Shown here piece by piece: positions 8,781-11,759 of a stretch of DNA of 11,759 bases. The notes beneath the pieces were generated by a model. It made no database searches and had not been told where the DNA came from. It saw only the letters and a list, made by a program, of their open reading frames with translations. The DNA is from Ferruginibacter sp. GTDB taxonomy: Bacteria > Bacteroidota > Bacteroidia > Chitinophagales > Chitinophagaceae. The DNA is taken from the NCBI GenBank assembly GCA_018057635.1, contig JAGPDJ010000005.1:8684-20442 (forward strand). Direction: 5' to 3'. Every line of letters starts with the position of its first letter. Within the stretch, counting starts at the first letter, position 1. The position numbers were made by a program, and so were the translations under genes.

Positions 8781-9449
8781 TTATGCGATTTTTTCAACCT
8801 GCATATAACTTAATTCCACCGGGGTGGCCCTTCCAAATATTTTAACCTGTACTTTTAATTTCTTCTTCTCATCGCTCACTTCCTCAATAACGCCGTTGAA
8901 ATCGTTGAAAGGCCCGTCTATGATCTTAATGGTTTCACCAATGATGAATGGTTCACTCATGGTAACACCTCCGATATCGCTCAATTCATCTACTTTACCA
9001 AGCATTTTATTTACTTCGGCTTTGCGCAATGAAATGATATTTCCTTTTGATCCCTTTCCATCAGTTAGGAAGTGCATCACATTGCTGATATTGCTGATAT
9101 GCTGTATAATATCATCATTCAACTTGGTATCAGCCACTTCAATCATAATATATCCGGGGTAAAAATTTCTTTCACGCATTACTTTCTTACCATTCACAAC
9201 CTTATAAACCTTTTCTACCGGGAGAAATATCTGAACGATCACTTTTTCCCAGCCATTGCGGATTATATCTTTATCAAGGTATTCTTTGATTTTGCGTTCT
9301 TTACCGCTTACAACCCTGAGAACATACCACTTGCTTTCTTTTTCAGCCTTTTCAGGTGCTTTGGCCTTCCCTTCAGTTGCTGAAGTGATTTCAGCTAGTT
9401 GTTCTTTACCGGTTGTCTCTTCATTTTCCAATACTGTAGTATCTTCCAT
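8781..9449 (-). CDS. nusG: Transcription termination/antitermination factor NusG with N-terminal extension
   Basis: Binds the RNA polymerase clamp to suppress pausing, and couples transcription to Rho or to the ribosome. The 222-residue protein has a charged extension at residues 1-40 (MEDTTVLENEETTGKEQLAE first, rich in Glu and Lys). The NGN domain runs from WYVLRVVSGKE at 41 through FYPGYIMIEV near 96-105 to about 150. The C-terminal KOW domain begins at about 170 and contains IKIIDGPFNDFNGVIEEV. E. coli NusG has 181 residues and only a few before the matching WYV. The ATG at 9449 is the only Met upstream of the NGN domain in this frame and sits 2 nt after the secE stop, supporting this start and translational coupling. 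A strong terminator follows. Confidence 0.98.
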   Translation of the reverse strand: MEDTTVLENEETTGKEQLAEITSATEGKAKAPEKAEKESKWYVLRVVSGKERKIKEYLDKDIIRNGWEKVIVQIFLPVEKVYKVVNGKKVMRERNFYPGYIMIEVADTKLNDDIIQHISNISNVMHFLTDGKGSKGNIISLRKAEVNKMLGKVDELSDIGGVTMSEPFIIGETIKIIDGPFNDFNGVIEEVSDEKKKLKVQVKIFGRATPVELSYMQVEKIA

Positions 9450-9451
9450 AA

Positions 9452-9646
9452 TTACTTAAATAAAGAGTAAATAAATTTCATCGATCCGTTGGCAATAAAA
9501 TCCATTAATGCCACTATTGCAGTGATAAATAATGTTGCTCCCAGAACGATCATAGTGGATTGTTGTAACTGTTCCCATTTAGGCCAGGTAACTTTTTCCG
9601 TTAACTCTATGTAAGATTCTTTTACAAAAACTGTGAATTTGTTCAT
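9452..9646 (-). CDS. secE: Preprotein translocase subunit SecE
   Basis: Essential small subunit that clamps the SecY channel in the inner membrane. The 64-residue protein is the short, single-span form. An amphipathic N-terminal helix includes the conserved KVTWPKWEQL at residues 18-27, followed by one transmembrane segment at about 31-51 (STMIVLGATLFITAIVALM). The E. coli protein is longer (127) with two extra spans that are dispensable. Its stop codon is 2 nt before nusG, the near-universal neighbour. Upstream are tRNA-Trp and a repeat-rich gap. Confidence 0.97.
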   Translation of the reverse strand: MNKFTVFVKESYIELTEKVTWPKWEQLQQSTMIVLGATLFITAIVALMDFIANGSMKFIYSLFK

Positions 9647-9657
9647 AATACTAATTT

Positions 9658-9727
9658 GCTGATTTGCTAATGTGCTAATGTGCTAATGTGCTAATTAAGA
9701 GAAGTGCATTTGTATTAGCAAATCAGC
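9658..9727. repeat. 8-bp tandem repeat inside a 14-bp inverted repeat, between tRNA-Trp and secE
   Basis: TGCTAATG occurs in tandem at 9665, 9673 and 9681, with a fourth copy ending in T at 9689. GCTGATTTGCTAAT (9658-9671) is repeated as its exact reverse complement at 9714-9727, with 42 nt between. The transcript between tRNA-Trp and secE could form a stem here. No protein is encoded and no promoter box is seen. Confidence 0.8.
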
Positions 9728-9754
9728 ACTCCATCGCATTATCACATTAAGTCG

Positions 9755-9825
9755 CACGGGCACTAGGATTCGAACCCAGATCAAAGGTTTTGGAGACCCG
9801 TATGCTACCGTTGCACCATGCCCGT
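9755..9825 (-). tRNA. trnW: tRNA-Trp (anticodon CCA)
   Basis: The minus strand folds as a 71-nt cloverleaf. Acceptor ACGGGCA pairs with TGCCCGT. There is a D arm with GGTA in the loop, the anticodon loop is CTCCAAA (anticodon CCA, reading UGG), and the T loop is TTCGAAT. Discriminator G follows; CCA is not encoded. Location between tuf and secE is common in bacteria. The bottom pair of the anticodon stem is mismatched, a small deviation. Confidence 0.96.
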
Positions 9826-9830
9826 AAGAA

Positions 9831-9945
9831 AGCTAAAAGCTATCAGCGGTTAGCCAATAGCTCTTAGCATTATTTTATAAAGATAGTCAATTATTATTAG
9901 TTAAGCCCTTTGGCAATAAGCTAACAGCTAAAAGCTAACAGCTAT
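9831..9945. repeat. AGCTAA-type repeats between tuf and tRNA-Trp
   Basis: Two repeat blocks, 9831-9868 and 9919-9945, consist of AGCTAAnAGCTA units and are roughly inverted copies of each other. Within the first, 9832-9843 and 9857-9868 pair along 12 bp (one G-T pair) around a 13-nt loop, giving a stable hairpin 6 nt upstream of the tRNA-Trp 5' end. The second block starts 3 nt past the tuf stop codon. They match the repeat family between rpoB and rpoC. The 50 nt between them are AT-rich and without a clear promoter. Confidence 0.75.
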
Positions 9946-9948
9946 CTC

Positions 9949-11136
9949 TTATTTCAAAATCTCAGTAACCTGGCCGGCACCTACTGTACGACCACCTTCA
10001 CGGATCGCAAATTTCAATCCTTTTTCCATCGCGATAGGCTGAATCAGTTTTACAGTCAGGTTTGTGTTATCACCCGGCATAACCATTTCAGTTCCTGCGT
10101 TCAATTCTACTTCACCCGTAACGTCTGTTGTACGGAAATAGAACTGAGGACGGTATTTGTTGAAGAATGGAGTATGACGTCCGCCTTCTTCTTTGCTTAA
10201 TACGTAAACTTCTCCTTTGAATTCAGTGTGCGGAGTGATAGTACCTGGTTTGCAAAGAACCATTCCACGACGGATCTGGGTCTTTTCAATACCACGTAAC
10301 AGTAAACCTGCGTTATCACCGGCTTCACCTTCGTCCAGTAATTTCTTGAACATCTCAACACCAGTACAGGTAGAAGACAATGGTTTTTCCATCAATCCAA
10401 CGATCTCAACTGGTTCACCCACTTTGATACGTCCTCTTTCGATACGACCTGTAGCAACAGTACCACGGCCAGTGATAGAGAATACGTCCTCAACGCTCAT
10501 CAGGAATGGTAAATCAACCAACCGTGGAGGCAAAGGAATATAGCTGTCAACAGCATCCATTAATTCGTTTACTTTGGCAACCCATTTTTCTTCACCAGCC
10601 AAAGCGCCGGTAGCAGAACCCTGGATGATTGGAGTATTGTCTCCATCAAAACCATATGAGCTTAATAACTCACGGATCTCCATTTCAACAAGTTCCAGCA
10701 ATTCAGGATCATCAACCAAATCAACTTTATTCATGAATACCACGATCTGAGGTACACCTACCTGGCGTGCAAGCAGGATGTGCTCTTTGGTTTGTGGCAT
10801 TGGGCCGTCAGTTGCAGCAACTACCAGGATAGCTCCGTCCATCTGTGCAGCACCGGTGATCATGTTCTTAACATAATCGGCGTGACCAGGACAGTCAACG
10901 TGTGCATAGTGACGTGTATTGGTAGCATACTCAACGTGAGCTGTATTGATCGTAATACCCCTTTCTTTTTCTTCAGGAGCACCATCGATATCATCATAAT
11001 TTTTTTTCTCCGCTAAACCTCTTTTTGACAAAACATCGGTTATAGCGGCTGTTAAGGTTGTTTTACCATGATCTACGTGACCGATAGTACCAACGTTAAG
11101 ATGGGGTTTATCCCTCTTGAAAGATTCTTTTGCCAT
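9949..11136 (-). CDS. tuf: Elongation factor Tu
   Basis: GTPase that delivers aminoacyl-tRNA to the ribosomal A site. The 395-residue protein has the usual length. G1 is GHVDHGKT at 19-26, the switch I RGITI starts at 59, and G3 is DCPGH at 81-85, which includes the catalytic His. G4 is NKVD at 136-139 and G5 is GSA at 173-175. Domains II and III follow with [14 protein letters not shown] and the [15 protein letters not shown] end. The start at 11136 gives the standard [19 protein letters not shown]. Two or more tRNA genes directly upstream and tRNA-Trp downstream indicate a mixed tRNA/tuf transcript, as in E. coli tufB. No promoter box is visible in the 79 nt between tRNA-Thr and tuf. Confidence 0.99.
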   Translation of the reverse strand: MAKESFKRDKPHLNVGTIGHVDHGKTTLTAAITDVLSKRGLAEKKNYDDIDGAPEEKERGITINTAHVEYATNTRHYAHVDCPGHADYVKNMITGAAQMDGAILVVAATDGPMPQTKEHILLARQVGVPQIVVFMNKVDLVDDPELLELVEMEIRELLSSYGFDGDNTPIIQGSATGALAGEEKWVAKVNELMDAVDSYIPLPPRLVDLPFLMSVEDVFSITGRGTVATGRIERGRIKVGEPVEIVGLMEKPLSSTCTGVEMFKKLLDEGEAGDNAGLLLRGIEKTQIRRGMVLCKPGTITPHTEFKGEVYVLSKEEGGRHTPFFNKYRPQFYFRTTDVTGEVELNAGTEMVMPGDNTNLTVKLIQPIAMEKGLKFAIREGGRTVGAGQVTEILK

Positions 11137-11215
11137 TGTTTAATTTTTAAAATTTGTTTTGAATGTTGGTTTTCATTTAAAGTCTGTAAACCATTGACCA
11201 ATATTTTTTTGTTTG

Positions 11216-11287
11216 AGCCATAGGTGAGAATCGAACTCACGACCCCTTCCCTACCAAGGAAGTGCTCTACCCCTGAGCTACCACGGC
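11216..11287 (-). tRNA. trnT: tRNA-Thr (anticodon GGT)
   Basis: A 72-nt cloverleaf. Acceptor GCCGTGG pairs with CTATGGC (two G-T pairs) and the D arm is GCTC...GAGC. The anticodon stem is CTTCC/GGAAG with loop TTGGTAG (anticodon GGT). The T arm is GTGAG-TTCGATT-CTCAC and the discriminator is T. CCA is not encoded. It lies 79 nt upstream of tuf, and a damaged copy of it follows at 11299-11394. Confidence 0.96.
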
Positions 11288-11329
11288 TAATAATTCTAAG
11301 CCATAGGTGAGAATCTAACTCAACGACCC

Positions 11330-11346
11330 TCCCGATATCATCGGGA
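11330..11346. repeat. TCCCGA...TCGGGA palindrome in place of the anticodon arm
   Basis: The plus strand reads TCCCGA-TATCA-TCGGGA, a 6-bp perfect stem with a 5-base loop. It exactly covers the anticodon arm of the decayed tRNA-Thr copy. Confidence 0.8.
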
Positions 11347-11369
11347 TGCTCTACCCCTGATGCGTTTAC

Positions 11370-11385
11370 TCCCGACTTCTCGGGA
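11370..11385. repeat. TCCCGA...TCGGGA palindrome inserted before the D arm
   Basis: The plus strand reads TCCCGA-CTTC-TCGGGA, with the same 6-bp stem as the palindrome at 11330-11346 and a different loop. It lies within the 22-nt insertion of the decayed tRNA-Thr copy. Two copies with equal stems and unequal loops indicate a dispersed palindrome family. Confidence 0.8.
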
Positions 11386-11406
11386 TACCACGGCTTGTAG
11401 CAAACC

Positions 11407-11431
11407 CCGACAGCGGTTTTAACCCTGTCGG
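11407..11431. repeat. CCGACAG...CTGTCGG hairpin between tRNA-Gly and the decayed tRNA
   Basis: CCGACAG and CTGTCGG form a 7-bp stem, continued inward after one bulged base by GGT/ACC around TTTA. No T-run follows on the minus strand, so it is not a plain terminator. It resembles dispersed Bacteroidota palindromes of the CCCGACAGG/CCTGTCGGG type. It could also act as a processing signal between tRNAs. Confidence 0.65.
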
Positions 11432-11448
11432 TGGTTGCAGAGCACTTG

Positions 11449-11521
11449 AGCGGAAGACCAGGCTCGAACTGGCCACCTATAGCTTGGAAGGCTATCGCTC
11501 TACCAAATGAGCTACTTCCGC
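11449..11521 (-). tRNA. trnG: tRNA-Gly (anticodon TCC)
   Basis: A 73-nt cloverleaf. Acceptor GCGGAAG pairs with CTTCCGC, and the D arm is GCTC...GAGC with TTTGGTA in the loop. The anticodon stem is ATAGC/GCTAT with loop CTTCCAA (anticodon TCC), and the T arm includes TTCGAGC. Discriminator T; CCA not encoded. It is second in the Tyr-Gly-Thr-tuf series. Confidence 0.96.
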
Positions 11522-11548
11522 TTGTTAATTTGAAGATTTGAAAATGAG

Positions 11549-11640
11549 CCAATTTGAAAATTAGCAACCTATTCTTACCTCAAACCTATAAAAAAGAACT
11601 TTCCATATTCAAATTTTCAAATTGGATAATTTTCAAATTG
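11549..11640. repeat. AATTTTCAAATTG repeats between tRNA-Tyr and tRNA-Gly
   Basis: CCAATTTGAAAATT at 11549-11562 recurs as its exact reverse complement at 11612-11625. A further direct copy, AATTTTCAAATTG, lies at 11628-11640. The stretch 11522-11548 contains looser versions. The gap between the two tRNAs (125 nt) is almost wholly made of these AT-rich units plus a promoter-like pair of boxes. Confidence 0.75.
11581..11613 (-). promoter_or_regulatory. Candidate promoter for tRNA-Gly, tRNA-Thr and tuf
   Basis: The minus strand has TTTG (11613-11610), then 21 nt, then TAGGTTTG (11588-11581), matching the Bacteroidota -33/-7 boxes with spacing 2 nt longer than the ideal 19. Transcription would start near 11574, about 53 nt before tRNA-Gly. 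The -33 box lies inside an AT-rich repeat rich in CAAA, so a chance match is possible. Confidence 0.4.
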
Positions 11641-11646
11641 AATTTG

Positions 11647-11729
11647 TGGGCAGAGTAGGGTTCGAACCTACGTACACTTACGTGAACAGATTTACAGTCT
11701 GTCGCCTTTAACCTCTCGGCCATCTGCCC
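11647..11729 (-). tRNA. trnY: tRNA-Tyr (anticodon GTA)
   Basis: An 83-nt class II tRNA. Acceptor GGGCAGA pairs with TCTGCCC, the anticodon loop is CTGTAAA (anticodon GTA) on a CAGA/TCTG stem, and there is a long variable arm. The T arm is TAGG-TTCGAAC-CCTA, and the discriminator is A. CCA is not encoded. Upstream of it only 30 nt are in the window, without a recognisable promoter. Confidence 0.96.
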
Positions 11730-11759
11730 TAATCTCAAAACTGAGCCGAAAACTGGAGT

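Larger units (their letters stand above)
11299..11394 (-). pseudogene. Decayed tRNA-Thr copy carrying two palindromes
   Basis: This 96-nt stretch aligns end to end with tRNA-Thr at 11216-11287: identical 5' nine bases, AGGGGTAGAGCA of the D arm, GGGTCGT, and the 3' ATTCTCACCTATGGCT. It differs by a 22-nt insertion after base 9 that starts with the hairpin TCCCGA-GAAG-TCGGGA, and by single extra bases in the D stem and before the T stem. The T loop is changed from TTCGATT to TTAGATT. The 17-nt anticodon arm is replaced by another 17-nt palindrome, TCCCGATGATATCGGGA. The new loop would show GAT (Ile) at the anticodon position. The D-arm insertion and the loss of T-loop C56 make a working tRNA unlikely. 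It is 11 nt from the intact gene. Confidence 0.85.

Noticed and set aside
9869..9918. Possible promoter for tRNA-Trp-secE-nusG (TTGAC and TATCTTTA on the minus strand)
   Set aside because: The -7 box lacks the final G, no TTTG lies at the right distance, and a sigma70-type reading has the boxes too close together.
11299..11394. A functional tRNA-Ile(GAT) with an intron or unusual D arm
   Set aside because: Although the palindrome makes a 7-base loop with GAT, the 22-nt insertion disrupts the junction before the D stem, the conserved T-loop C is lost, and the rest matches tRNA-Thr rather than tRNA-Ile.
11073..11567. 164-codon open frame on the minus strand across the tRNA genes
   Set aside because: It runs through tRNA-Gly, the decayed tRNA, tRNA-Thr and the start of tuf. 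The apparent protein is translated tRNA sequence.

Overview
The window is a stretch of core translation and transcription genes, all on the minus strand, from a member of the Bacteroidota, most likely family Chitinophagaceae. Support for this includes the protein sequences themselves (a 1269-residue RpoB, and a NusG with an acidic N-terminal extension). It also includes promoter-like motifs of the Bacteroidota type (TTTG, about 19 nt, TAnnTTTG), tRNA genes without an encoded CCA end, A/T-rich leaders without clear Shine-Dalgarno sequences, and AT-rich short repeats between genes. The family-level call is an inference; the phylum is much safer.

Read in the direction of transcription (from high to low coordinates), the order is tRNA-Tyr, tRNA-Gly, a decayed tRNA-Thr copy, tRNA-Thr, tuf, tRNA-Trp, secE, nusG, then rplK, rplA, rplJ, rplL, then rpoB and the first 649 codons of rpoC, which runs off the left edge. 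This is the widely conserved bacterial order (compare E. coli thrU-tyrU-glyT-thrT-tufB, secE-nusG, rplKAJL-rpoBC). The genes supply EF-Tu and tRNAs for elongation, SecE for protein export, NusG for elongation of transcription, the L11/L1/L10/L12 proteins of the ribosomal stalk and L1 arm, and the two large RNA polymerase subunits.

Sequence signals divide the cluster into likely transcription units. A strong intrinsic terminator and a weaker second hairpin follow nusG (8691-8751). A textbook Bacteroidota promoter precedes rplK (8624-8654). A terminator-like hairpin follows rplL (6133-6163), and a TAnnTTTG box lies upstream of rpoB (6009-6016). A further promoter-like pair lies between tRNA-Tyr and tRNA-Gly (11581-11613).

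I see no new multigene system: every long reading frame on the coding strand is a known housekeeping gene. The unusual material is between the genes. There is a tRNA-Thr copy whose anticodon arm has been exchanged, length for length, for a TCCCGA...TCGGGA palindrome, with a second such palindrome inserted near its D arm. There are AGCTAA-type inverted repeats at two gene boundaries, an 8-bp tandem repeat next to a 14-bp inverted repeat between tRNA-Trp and secE, and AATTTTCAAATTG repeats between tRNA-Tyr and tRNA-Gly. Ribosomal protein L10 also carries a 60-residue Ala/Glu/Pro tail.
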